A DNA stretch of 64,000 nt from Callipepla californica brunnescens (GCA_023055505.1 JALIRH010000004.1:51279115-51343114), one strand, 5' to 3'. Shown: positions 1 through 8,800, counted from the first letter of the stretch. Program-made: numbers and translations. The notes: a model not told the origin generated them from the letters alone.

Positions 1-430
1 CTTAGAGTGATTTTTAGATCGTCTGAAGTCTTGGACACCTCCCACTGGGGTCCTGTATCATGGATTGGTCCTTTCACTGGACTTGCATAGGCCCATCCAC
101 GCTCAGCTGTCCAGATCGCTGTTTCTGTTGTTAATAAAACAAGAAAAGGTTCCTCCCATCGAGGAGTTAGAGACGACACTTTCCATGCTTTAATGAAACC
201 TTTGTCTCCTAGACCGATTTTGTGTATTACCATATCTAGTGGGGGGAGGTGTTGTACCACCAGTCCTTTCTTTCTTAATTCATTCCTTCTCTAAGTCCTC
301 CCGTAATTTAGCCTTATACTACAATCATGGGTTAAATCTTCATCCGGTTCCCCGTATAAAAATTGAGCAGGATTTTGCAAGCTTGCAGTTTCTATTTCTA
401 TTCATATTTATTCATATTTCAGTAGTCTAG
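1..430 (-). pseudogene. Gammaretrovirus-like integrase C-terminal domain remnant
   Basis: Read on the minus strand, this encodes the last part of a class I (gammaretrovirus-like) integrase. The motif LTPRWEEPFLVLLTT followed by GWAYASPVK is the small C-terminal beta-barrel typical of gammaretroviral integrase. The zinc-binding and DDE catalytic parts are absent: upstream the frame runs straight into the RT connection domain, so RNase H and most of integrase are deleted. In-frame stops occur. The same deletion is seen at 5746, 13410, 27335 and 34394, so these copies descend from one defective provirus. Confidence 0.75.
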
Positions 431-1156
431 CATCTGTAATCCACTTATCTGCTTTTTATTGTCGTACTCTCCTTATGTTAGGTGGAGTATACACCTTTAA
501 TTCACCCCCGAAAGTAATCTTCCCTGCTTCTTCTACTAACAGAGCTACAGAGACAATTGCTTGTAAACAGACAGGCCGTGAATCGTAAGAACAGCTTCTC
601 TACGGTAAAGACAACTGTAAGTCATCCAGATACAAAGGTGCTACTCCCTATTAATTGATCTGTTGGGCCAGATGTGTTGGATAATAAGCTTGTCGATGAG
701 AAAGCAGGATCGACATCCTGTTGCCCCAACAGATGTCTCCCTTCAGGAATCATAAGGAGCTCTGCCCCTTCAAGGTTTGAAAATTGACCCTTAGGTTAGA
801 TCCCCTCTATAACCAGAGTTTGGAATGTGATGAAAAGTACTTTTTGAAAAGTATCCTACTGATTTCTTTTTCCTGGCCCATTCCTGGGTCAGTACTCCAA
901 AAGCAGTCCCTTTGTCTGTATTTACAAAAAAGGTTAAACGGTCTTTTTATAGCAGGTAAGCTTAATGCTCGTGCATTAACAAGATCTGCCTTTAAATCTT
1001 CTAATCTTTGCTCATCCTTCTGACTCCACTCCACTTTACCAATCCATCTTGTTCTAGTTTCTGGTCTAAAAACTTTACCTTACTACTATAATTCTCAGTA
1101 TATTGTTTACAGTATCCTAGCAGCCCTAAGATCTGCCTCACCTGCCTTTTACTCCT
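430..1156 (-). pseudogene. Gammaretrovirus-like RT thumb/connection remnant
   Basis: Minus-strand translation gives the RT thumb (PVRQILGLLGYCKQYTE-like), then DLKADLVNARALSLP (start of connection), then ALLVEEAGKITFGGELK and KADKWITDARLLKYE (end of connection). This order matches gammaretroviral Pol. Frameshifts and stops break it, for example after RPFNLFCKY. The palm with its catalytic residues is missing here because the block joins ERVL gag near 1157. Confidence 0.7.
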
Positions 1157-1574
1157 CAGGCCTAGCTCCTTAGGATCCTGCAAACGTTCAGGAGTAAAAT
1201 CCCAGGGCACCGGGGGTCCCCATGCTTCTAATTTCTTTCCTAAAACTCTCCATTCTCCCTGCCATTCAACATTCTCTGTTTCTGGGAGAAGCTTCCTGCA
1301 CGTGATGTAAAGTGCTACTACATGCAGGAGGACTAATCTCCCAATCATTAACACCATCCCTAAGCTGTAATCTTGAAAATTCATAAGGAACTGAGAGGGG
1401 AACCTGGACACCCATTTAAACAGCGTATGGTTTGTTAACATGGTATCATTTGTTCCATTAGCCGGGGTGCCCAGGTATCTGGCAGGTGCCTCCATCACTG
1501 CCTTTAGTTTATTATATAGGGACCAGACCCAATGGAACAGGATGGCAAGCTTAAGCAAGTTCCAGTATGTTTTT
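1157..1574 (-). pseudogene. ERVL gag N-terminal stub
   Basis: This is the first third of the ERVL gag frame that is complete in units 2 and 3 (14903-16276, 28834-30207). It includes LGTPANGTNDTMLTNHT, a hydrophobic stretch, and WGPPVPWDFTPE, and is cut where it joins RT at about 1157. On the minus strand the frame is also open backward into the adjacent ITPRIPL fragment, which fixes the virus-host boundary at about 1575. Confidence 0.7.
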
Positions 1575-1595
1575 TGAGCTTTAAAAGGGAAAAAG

Positions 1596-1905
1596 CGGTG
1601 AAATACTGTCCGCGTGGAGGCAGTTTGGGTACAGCAAAGGTTTGGGTACAGCATCTTCCTGAGCAGCCAGGAGGCAGAGGCCGACGTTACGGCCGGCACA
1701 AGGAGGCCGCAGAGCCCTTCAGGCACGTGGCCAGGCATGCTCGACATGGCAGTCTGCATGTCAGATACCTGCAGCGGTGCACCCCTATCCTGGTGGCCAC
1801 TGGCATTTCTACGTATGCCACGGCAGTCCGGCCTCCAGGCTTGCCTGGGCCACACGGAGTACAGAGGAGCTGTCTTGGGCGGCACAGAAAAAGTACCTCA
1901 GGAAC
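1596..1905 (+). pseudogene. Decayed ITPRIPL 3' fragment, unit 1
   Basis: Two overlapping plus-strand frames together follow the C-terminal third of the neighbouring ITPRIPL protein. FLSSQEAEA matches FLSSQESEA of the main gene; after a frame change, EPFRHVARHARHGSLHVRYLQRC lines up with the stretch beginning KFFKHVAARAGEDSFHLGCLK. It is far more diverged than copies A-F, so it is the tail of an older copy whose 5' part was replaced by the ERVL sequence on its left. No function is expected. Confidence 0.65.
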
Positions 1906-2301
1906 AAAACTTGTCTTTGATATATATATTATTCGTTACAAGCTGATCAACAACAAGAAACATAAAAGCAGCGGTGTAGGTGACCTCGTCTTGCGGAAAA
2001 TAAAGCATCAGCTTCCGGCTCCATGGCAGTGGCCACAGTTCTTAGAGAGTTCCCAGGGCGTTCGACAGACATTGTCCAGAAAGTTTGCTCGCTCCCTGGG
2101 AGCTCAGCGCTCAGGGGAGGGACCCTGTGAGCGGCTCTCTGGGCACAGCACCAGCACTGGCCTCAGCCCCTGCTGCCTCCCAGCTCCCTGGCCCCGCTGC
2201 TCCCTGCCCCCAGGGGCTGTGGCTCCTGGCCCAGCCCTCCCAGCCACGAGCAAACTCCCACCCAGCCCCACTGACCTCCCCTCTCTCTTTTCTTCCAGAT
2301 C
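1906..2301 (+). promoter_or_regulatory. Putative 5' region and splice acceptor of ITPRIPL copy A
   Basis: The span between the old fragment and the signal-peptide exon has an AT-rich stretch (about 1918-1935), a TATA-like element near 1960, then GC-rich sequence ending in a long pyrimidine tract and CAG at 2291-2298, just before the ATG. That end looks like a genuine acceptor, which fits the 5' non-coding exon common in this family. The transcription start cannot be placed by eye. Confidence 0.35.
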
Positions 2302-2613
2302 ATGGCTTTGGCGTTTATCTTCGCCTTGGTGGCGCAGACACTGCCACTTGCTGGCGACGAGTTTCATGAGGACATCTTCATCCGCATGCGGTAGCGTGAG
2401 GTGTATCTGCGAGAGCAGATGAAAGAGCTGCTGCAGGAGGTGGAGCAGAGCGACCAGGACGACAGCAGGACGGGAATGCTAGCTTTGCTGCCTTCCTTGA
2501 AGATCATGGGTGTTCTTTGTGTTTTTGTACTAGTCCGCTCTTTACTCCAGGCAAGGTACAACGGTTTTCCTCCATCTGGAATATTCCTGGGATGTTCAAG
2601 TGCGCAATCCTAA
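2302..2613 (+). pseudogene. ITPRIPL signal-peptide/coiled-coil exon with nonsense codon, unit 1
   Basis: The ATG at 2302 starts MALAFIFALVAQTLPLAGDE, a signal peptide of ITPRIPL1 type. The frame then meets TAG at 2392-2394 and continues open with REVYLREQMKELLQEVEQ, the usual luminal coiled-coil stretch, into LLPSLKIMGVLCVF, the start of the membrane segment. About 60 bp of that last part (about 2476-2531) is repeated at about 3148-3204, where it leads into the main gene; here it runs into unrelated sequence and ends. The same stop is present at 17108 and 31039, so it predates the amplification. As written, a full-length signal-peptide-bearing protein cannot be made. Confidence 0.6.
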
Positions 2614-3147
2614 AACTTAGGCAGAAAGCTTCAAAGCTGTGTGCCCCGATCCTGGCAGTGCCAGAGTCACAGCTCACCGCGGTGTGCCTGCGCCAATCAA
2701 ACACTGTGCCACGAGAGCCAGAATCCTCAGAGGAAGAAAACGCCTCCGGATGCAACACTGCCCTGAGAAGGCCCTGCGGCCGATCCCGAGCTGCACCAGC
2801 TCCTGCCGGCCCTGCAAGGGAACACTGCACCTCCGGCCTGGCCTCTGGGCCTTCCTGCGTCGGGGCACACAGCACTCTCATCAGCCGCCCCTAGGCCGGT
2901 GGCTGGGGCCTACAGGGCCCTTGGGATCCCTGGCGGAGCAGCCACTGGCTTCTGAGAGTTTCAGCGCTGTCCCATGGACAGATGTTGGGTGCTGTCAGCT
3001 ACACTGCTGTCCAGCCGACAGCCGTTGGCATTCATCAGTTACACATTGCTGTCAGGCCGACAGCCATTGCGGTCCATCAGAACCAGAGAATGAGAGAATC
3101 AGGGATTAGGAGAATCACAAGTTCACAGGCATGGCAGCGGTGCCCCA
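2532..3147. other. Spacer between the two copies of the membrane-segment start, unit 1
   Basis: About 615 bp of moderately CpG-rich sequence separates the duplicated 60-bp stretches. It holds several overlapping ORFs on both strands that are the same in all copies, but the copies are too similar for that to show coding constraint. Copies E and F keep this spacer although they have lost the signal-peptide exon, so it may contain the promoter or 5' leader of the 530-codon frame. Confidence 0.4.
2958..3083 (+). repeat. Three imperfect ~42-bp tandem repeats, unit 1
   Basis: Three consecutive units share a gctgtc...gacag core and end in catcag or tgtcag. The last two are in frame with the 530-codon ORF and give the repeated peptides SYTAVQPTAVGIHQ and LHIAVRPTAIAVHQ. 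The first differs by two bases in length and so lies in another frame. Matching blocks occur at about 17674, 31605, 41443 and 44240. Confidence 0.6.
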
Positions 3148-4574
3148 GGGGAATGGTAGCTTTGTTGCCTTCCTTGAAGATCATGGGTGTTCTTTGTGTT
3201 TTTGTACTTCTGTTCTGGTTAATATGGAAGATCGAGAAAAAGTTCAGGGAGGATCAAGACAACAGTGATGAGGAGAGCTGCAGCAGGGAGGAGGAGCAAG
3301 AGCAGGAGGAGCAGCAGGAGCAGGAGGCTGAGGAGCAGGAGGAGAAGGAGGTGAAGGTCCAGGATGAGCAGAACGATAGTGGTGAGGTGGAGGAAGAGGA
3401 GGTAGAAAAGCTGCAGGAAGAAGATGAGGAGGAGAACGTGCAAGAGGAAGGAGTTCATCAGTCACGTTTCCTTCCAGAATCTTTTGGGCCAAACGAGGAC
3501 CTTAAGGAACTTGGAGACAGTCTGCTGTACCTAGTGAATATCCTCATCGATATAGCTCAGAATGTTGTGTTAGATACATTCTTTCCAGTACCAGAGCAAT
3601 CCTTTGTGGTGGGCAGTACCTACGAAGGCTGGGGTCTCCCTGTGGGGGAAACTGTCTTCCGCTTTCTTGTGTCCCTGAAACCCCGACGTGGGCACATTTT
3701 CCACCTGGAACTGGGCACCACACGGGAGCTGCCAATACAGAACTCCCGTATCCGTGTAGAGCTGAAATGCACGTGTGGGCAGGAGCAGGATCTGAAAATG
3801 CTGTGTTTCCTCCACACCTCTGCGGACGAGCTGAGAAATCAGCAACCCAGCCTCCTAGACACCCTCTGCAGTGGCCCCTACCTAGACGTGGAGAAGACTG
3901 CCCGCTGGTTCGGGGCGGTGTTCAAAAATGCCTGGAAATGCGTGCCTCTGTCAGCAGCATGCCGCTTGAATGCGGTGCACTTCAAGCGCTCCTGCAGGTT
4001 TCAACTGACTCCTATGATCCAAAGAACATTCTTGATCGATGTCATGTTTGGCGTACAGCAAGGCAATACTGACATCTTTCTGAGCAGCCAGGAGTCAGAG
4101 GCTGCTTATACACCCAGCACAGCCTGGCCGCAGACCTGTGCAGTGGCAGAGGCAAAGTTCTTCAAGCATGTAGCCGCCCGTGCTGGGGAGGACAGTTTCC
4201 ACCTGGGATGTCTGAAAGCGTGTGCCTACATCCTGGTGGGCTACAACTTTTCCCCCTATGAGCTGAAGACAGTGCTCATGCACCTCCTGACTGCCATCCC
4301 TGTGGAATGCTGGAGTCAGAGTTACTTTGTGCAGCGGATGGAGGACATCTTGCACTACCTGTGCTGCTGCGTGGAGGAGAAACGGCTGGACCACTTCCTC
4401 ATAGGAAATAAAGCGGTGCCTGCGGAGATTATCTTGCCGTGGGAATTCCGAGTGTCCGTACCGCCCAACCTGTTCCAGCGTGTGGCACGGGATCCAGACA
4501 GACATGAGCAGGCGCTGTATGAAACGGAGATGCTGCGAGATCGCTTCAAAACTCTGCTGACAAGTGGGAAATGA
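2982..4574 (+). CDS. ITPRIP-like protein, copy A (ITPRIPL1 type, Mab-21 domain)
   Basis: A 530-codon open frame. Residues 1-57 come from the tandem-repeat leader and may be untranslated: ATGs at 3153 (residue 58) and 3183 (residue 68) have better context. Residues 69-82 are a membrane segment (MGVLCVFVLLFWLIW), 88-156 a Glu/Gln-rich acidic coiled coil, and about 175-530 a Mab-21-type nucleotidyltransferase fold with the GS motif GSTYEGW at 211. Only one acid (E223) follows where active relatives have two, so catalysis is doubtful. ITPRIP-family proteins are single-pass membrane proteins; ITPRIP itself binds IP3 receptors, but the role of this paralogue is not known. Typical family length is about 500-560 residues. 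The signal-peptide exon is separate and broken (2302-2394), so a translated product would be a signal-anchor form. ERV sequence flanks it antisense on both sides. Confidence 0.75.
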   Translation: MLGAVSYTAVQPTAVGIHQLHIAVRPTAIAVHQNQRMRESGIRRITSSQAWQRCPRGMVALLPSLKIMGVLCVFVLLFWLIWKIEKKFREDQDNSDEESCSREEEQEQEEQQEQEAEEQEEKEVKVQDEQNDSGEVEEEEVEKLQEEDEEENVQEEGVHQSRFLPESFGPNEDLKELGDSLLYLVNILIDIAQNVVLDTFFPVPEQSFVVGSTYEGWGLPVGETVFRFLVSLKPRRGHIFHLELGTTRELPIQNSRIRVELKCTCGQEQDLKMLCFLHTSADELRNQQPSLLDTLCSGPYLDVEKTARWFGAVFKNAWKCVPLSAACRLNAVHFKRSCRFQLTPMIQRTFLIDVMFGVQQGNTDIFLSSQESEAAYTPSTAWPQTCAVAEAKFFKHVAARAGEDSFHLGCLKACAYILVGYNFSPYELKTVLMHLLTAIPVECWSQSYFVQRMEDILHYLCCCVEEKRLDHFLIGNKAVPAEIILPWEFRVSVPPNLFQRVARDPDRHEQALYETEMLRDRFKTLLTSGK

Positions 4575-4876
4575 CAGACTTCCACTTGTCCCACAGCCGA
4601 GCAAGGCGGACGTGGAGAAGACGCTCCTCAGTAATCATCCATCAAATGAGCTGTGCGTGTCTGAGTGCTACAGAAGCCCAGGCTCCTATCTGCTTGCAGT
4701 CGGACTGCAGAATGCAGCCAATTTTTCCATGACGTGCAGATTGACCGGAGTCCTCCTCTCCTACTCCTGCAGCTTGGCAAAATCCTGTTAAATCTGAGGC
4801 CACATGCTCTCCACACACCCTTCACAAGAGAGTTTTCCAGTTTTATCCTTACTGTTATTTGTCTGTTTTTTGACTT

Positions 4877-4882
4877 AATAAA
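4877..4882 (+). promoter_or_regulatory. Poly(A) signal AATAAA of copy A
   Basis: A canonical hexamer about 300 bp after the stop codon, followed within 30 bp by a GT-rich stretch (gttgtagtgttttggttt). It is conserved in copies B-E, supporting transcription in the + direction. Confidence 0.7.
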
Positions 4883-4889
4883 TAATGTT

Positions 4890-5289
4890 CACCTCAACCA
4901 ACAGGTTGTAGTGTTTTGGTTTCCAATCTCCCCCCATCCCCTGCGAGAGAGGGTGTGAGCAGACGGCCACGTGGTTCTGAGCTGCGTGCCAGCCCCAAAA
5001 ACAAAGCATAACTGTCCCGCTCTGTGGGAAGGTTAGGATGTCACAGGCAGGCTCCAGGATACCCTGCTCCCCTGCATCCTCTTTCCAAAACTTACCGCTG
5101 TGGAAGGACAGACAAATATACAAAACAGAGACCGAGTGTTGACGGAAGGGGCCAGAGGGGAATGTTTATGTTTAAAGTGTAAAACAGGTACTTGACAGCA
5201 TGATCTGGTATCTGATCGAAAGCAATGACCAGGTGCTATTTGAGGTGTTTAGATAACAACCATTTGCTGTTGTTTAGATGACTAAGGGA
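4890..5289. other. 3' flank of copy A
   Basis: Non-coding host flank shared with units 2 and 3 and, for its first 100 bp or so, with copies D and E. I see no gene or recognised repeat before the LTR fragment. Confidence 0.5.
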
Positions 5290-5640
5290 TTTATGTTTTA
5301 TTTGGTCTCTGTATGATCAGCGAAGCGTCGCCATAGAGTGTGAACCTGCAGTACTCAGCTGTCAATGCTTTGTGGGCTGGTTCGGCCCGGTTCCATGACA
5401 ACTGAGGAAAGAGACCCACGGGCCCACACCCCGGACAAGGGGAAGGGGGAAAGGGAAAAGGGAGATGGGCCCCGAAACAAAACAGCGGCAACGATCTGAG
5501 GAGGAAAGCTAATTTACTAAATAAGATATCAGAAAGCAAAATAACACAATATAATACAATATTTGGAATGGAGGCTAATGAATCAAATAAAGTGAGCAAG
5601 AGAGAGTGTCCAAAAAACCGAAGGTCTTAGGCTACCGCTG
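5290..5640 (-). mobile_element. LTR R/U5-type fragment, unit 1
   Basis: The stretch 5510-5610 matches the LTR at about 9465-9575: aataagatatcag, caaaataac and ggaatggaggctaatgaatc, all in the same order. It continues on the minus strand into a pyrimidine-rich region not retained at the other LTR. The upstream U3 part is missing; at 5646 it joins a 100-bp piece of RT connection sequence. The left end is uncertain. Confidence 0.6.
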
Positions 5641-5745
5641 AAAAGTTCTTTTTGAAAAGTATCCTACTGATTTCTTTTTCCTGGCCCATTCCTGGGTCAG
5701 TACTCCAAAAGCAGTCCCTTTGTCTGTGTTTACAAAAATAATAAA

Positions 5746-6400
5746 ACAAGAAAAGGTTCCTCCCATCGAGGAGTTAGAGACGACACTTTCCATGCTTTAA
5801 TGAAACCTTTGTCTCCTAGACCGATTTTGTGTATTACCATATCTAGTGGGGGGAGGTGTTGTACCACCAGTCCTTTCTTTCTTAATTCATTCCTTCTCTA
5901 AGTCCTCCCGTAATTTAGCCTTATACTACAATCATGGGTTAAATCTTCATCCGGTTCCCCGTATAAAAATTGAGCAGGATTTTGCAAGCTTGCAGTTTCT
6001 ATTCATATTTATTCATATTTCAGTAGTCCAGCATCTGTAATCCACTTATCTGCTTTTTATTGTCGTACTCTCCTTATGTTAGGTGGAGTATACACCTTTA
6101 ATTCACCCCCGAAAGTAATCTTCCCTGCTTCTTCTACTAACAGAGCTACAGAGACAATTGCTTGTAAACAGACAGGCCGTGAATCGTAAGAACAGCTTCT
6201 CTACGGTAAAGACAACTGTAAGTCATCCAGATACAAAGGTGCTACTCCCTATTAATTGATCTGTTGGGCCAGATGTTTTGGATAATAAGCCTGTCGATGA
6301 GAAAGCAGGATCGACATCCTGTTGCCCCAGCAGATGTCTGCCTTCAGGAATCATAAGGAGCTCTGCCCCTTCAAGGTTTGAAAACTGACCCTTAGGTTAG
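5746..6400 (-). pseudogene. Integrase tail joined to RT connection, unit 1 second pol
   Basis: A near copy of positions about 140-780, with the same deletion joining KWITDARLLKYE to the integrase C-terminal domain. At 5646-5745 a stray 100-bp piece of RT connection, also found at about 6440-6530, sits beyond the integrase end, marking a local rearrangement shared with unit 3 and absent in unit 2. Confidence 0.7.
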
Positions 6401-6407
6401 ATCCCCT

Positions 6408-7640
6408 CTATAACCAGAGTTTGGAATGTGATGAAAAGTACTTTTTGAAAAGTATCCTACTGATTTCTTTTTCCTGGCCCATTCCTGGGTCAGTACTCCA
6501 AAAGCAGTCCCTTTGTCTGTATTTACAAAAAAGGTGAAATGGCCTTTTTATATCAGGTAAGCTTAACACTCGTGCAATAACAAGATCTGCCTTTAAATCT
6601 TCTAATCTTTGCTCATCCTTCTGACTCCACTCCACTTTACCAATCCATCTTGTTCTAGTTTCTGGTCTAAAAACTTTACCTTACTACTATAATTCTCAGT
6701 ATATTGTTTACAGTATCCTAGCAGCCCTAAGATCTGCCTCACCGGCCTTTTACTCCTCAGGGCTTTTTTTAAAGATAAAATCCCATTTATCCGTTCTGGA
6801 TCTAATTTCATAATTTCCCTTTCTTAACCAATGTCCCAAATATTTCACTTCCTCTTCTGTAAATTGTAATTTTACCTTTGAAACTTTCAACCCCTTTGAA
6901 CCTAAGAAATTTAATAATTTAATGCTCCCCTGTCTAACTGTTTCCTTGTCTGTTTCAGCTAATAGTAAATCATCTGCGTATTGTACTAAGGTTACCTGTG
7001 GGTTTGAGTCATCGGTTTTTAGGACTTGCTCAAGGGCTTGTCCAAACAAGTTAGGGGATTCTGTGAGTCCCTGTGGGAGCACTATCCATCTAAGTTGTTG
7101 CTTTCTACGGGTGTTTGGATCTTCCCCTTTGAAGGCAAAGTAGTCTCTGCATTCTGCTTTCAGGGGGCAGGTCCAAAAAGCATCCTTTAAATCAATTACA
7201 CTGTGCCACTTAGATTCTGGATTTCATTGACTGAGCAGGGCATAAGGGGTTTGCCACTACTGGGAAACGGGTAATTGTTCTCTTATTCATTTCCCTTAAG
7301 TTGTGGAACAATCTGTATGTGTCATCAGGTGTGGGGTTTTTCTGTTGGTTTTTCTTTGTTTGTTTTGTTTTGTTTTGTTTTGTTTTGTTTTACAGGGAAT
7401 ATAGGAGTATTACAGGGAGACGTACAGGGCTGTAATCAGGGCTCTAATAGCCAATAGGCCTTTAGATATTAATTTTTCAATTTGCCTTCCTGTGAAATAG
7501 GATATTGTTTGATGCTAATTGGGATCCCTGGATCCTTTACTGTTACTTCAGAGGGTTCTATGTCTAACTTCCCTACTGATTCTGGAGTATACCAAACTTC
7601 TGGGTTAATTCTAGCCTCATCTTCTATCGTTAGAGTACAT
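6408..7640 (-). pseudogene. Gammaretrovirus-like RT domain, unit 1
   Basis: Reading leftward: fingers with SIKQYPIS near 7510, a region disrupted by a GTTTT microsatellite, LKDAFW near 7185, LPQGLTESPNLFGQALEQ and the YADD catalytic box in the open stretch 7082-6750, then thumb and connection to 6408. YADD in place of YVDD and LPQGL with NLF are gammaretroviral/class I features. Several stops and frame changes occur between these blocks. Confidence 0.75.
7343..7391. repeat. (GTTTT)n microsatellite, unit 1
   Basis: A run of GTTTT units within the RT finger coding region. Copy number is longest here, shortest at 21284-21315 and intermediate at 36005-36036, so it has changed since the units duplicated. 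Confidence 0.85.
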
Positions 7641-7703
7641 GGCTTAACAGTTCTCTATCTTTTACTTCCAAATTGATTCCTAACTCCACAATTAAATCTC
7701 TCC

Positions 7704-7997
7704 CTAGCCAATTATATTCTGCTTTAGATACCAATAAAAAAACCCAATTCCACAGGTGCTAGGTGATTCTATTTCTACCTGCTTTATAACAGGGTACCAT
7801 AAAAGGTTCCCTTTTGCTCCAATTACTAGTAGCTTTTCCGAGGATAAAGAACATCCTCGAGGTAAATATTGAACAGTCGATCTTTCTGCCCCAGAGTCTA
7901 CCAAAAATTCCATTTCCTGACGCTGAGAACCCAGTTTCAATTTTATCAAGGGCTCTTTTCTATCCAGGGTCCCCAGCACATAAAGCCCCTGACCCCC
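7704..7997 (-). pseudogene. Gammaretrovirus-like protease, unit 1
   Basis: Begins directly after the gag UGA (7998-8000). The aspartic protease active site is visible as FLVDSGAERS, preceded by LGTLDRKEPLIKLKLGSQ. The size fits a retroviral protease, but the C-terminal end is unclear and the downstream pol frame is broken. Confidence 0.75.
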
Positions 7998-8000
7998 TCA
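7998..8000 (-). other. gag-pol UGA junction with readthrough-like context, unit 1
   Basis: On the minus strand gag ends in TGA followed at once by GGGGGTCAGGGGC. Gammaretroviruses separate gag and pol by an in-frame stop followed by a G-rich readthrough element containing GGTCAGGG. The codon after the stop stays in the protease frame. Same arrangement at 21921-21923 and 36642-36644. Confidence 0.65.
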
Positions 8001-8120
8001 GTCCTCCTTAAACATTTTCTCGTCCTGGATTCTCTTTCTATAGTCTTTCTTCATGTGTCCCTTTTTCTGACAGTAGAAGCATTCTACTGTCCTCATATCT
8101 CTGGGTCTCGTCTGGTTAGG
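8001..8120 (-). pseudogene. Nucleocapsid with altered zinc knuckle, unit 1
   Basis: A single CCHC-type knuckle is recognisable as CFYCQKKGHMKKDY just before the gag stop. The last zinc ligand, normally Cys, is Tyr here and in the other two units. Basic residues flank it as expected for nucleocapsid. Confidence 0.65.
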
Positions 8121-8800
8121 TTAAAGCACGTTGTCTGCCTGAGGAATATTCCCTCTTCTCCTTGCCTGAAACACCCCCATCTGTCCTTCTTTTACCGCAG
8201 ATCTCAGAAGTTTTGCATGCCTCTTCTGAGTCTCCTCCTCTCACCTTACATATACTTTCTGAGCCTCTCTTTAGCAATTCGTCTAATCCTCTCTTCTGCC
8301 AATCCTCCAATTTCTCTGTTTTCCCTCAAATATCCAGGACCTAGCTACAAACTGCATTTTCAGGAGAGCTTGCCGCACAGGGGTAGCAGGATCTAATCCT
8401 GAATATAACTAACTTTTTTGGGTAGTCTCTCAAACCACTCGGTAGGAGTTTCATCTTTTTTTTTTTTTTTTTTTTTTTGCTCGCTAAAAAGCCTTATTAA
8501 GATTCTCTAATCCCTTGAATAAAAAGAACTCGCAAATCTGCCATGTGAGTACGATGTTCCTGGTTCTGATTATCCCAGCTGGGCCATTGTAAGGGCCACT
8601 CTATATCTGCTCCTGGGCCAGCCTGGTGTTGCTGATCCTAAATTTCCATACCTACTCTCCTGATCATATCCCTTTCTTCTGCTGTTAATAGTATGCCCAA
8701 AATTGCCTGTATCTCATCCCAGGTATAAAGGCTGGGACCTAGCCTCTCTGAGAACCCTAAAGGATCCTCTAGCAAATTCCCCATCTCCTTCTTAAATTCC
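8121..8800 (-). pseudogene. Gammaretrovirus-like capsid, unit 1
   Basis: The CA N-terminal domain carries TWDEIQAILGILLTAEERD (about 8718-8660) and the major homology-like region reads ETPTEWFERL (about 8455-8420). An A/T run (8458-8478) sits between them. Unit 1 has a stop inside the CA segment where units 2 and 3 read IWDQQ. More frame changes follow toward nucleocapsid. Confidence 0.65.

Noticed and set aside
239..430. 63-codon + frame starting MGGGVVPPVLS, present five times
   Set aside because: Antisense shadow of the integrase C-terminal domain; repetition follows from the amplification.
1001..1885. 294-codon minus-strand ORF as a novel fusion protein
   Set aside because: It joins RT, ERVL gag and the antisense of an ITPRIPL fragment; each part is explained by its own element.
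2504..2881. Conserved 125-codon ORFs on both strands of the spacer
   Set aside because: Present in all copies, but copies are nearly identical at DNA level, and both strands being open points to low stop density in GC-rich sequence.
3219..3458. Leucine-rich minus-strand ORF opposite the ITPRIPL acidic region (also at 17935, 31866, 41704, 44501)
   Set aside because: It is the reverse complement of Glu/Gln codons; a composition artefact repeated with the gene.
7343..7391. (GTTTT)n run as a CRISPR-like or regulatory repeat
   Set aside because: Simple microsatellite within decayed RT; no spacers, and this is a vertebrate genome.
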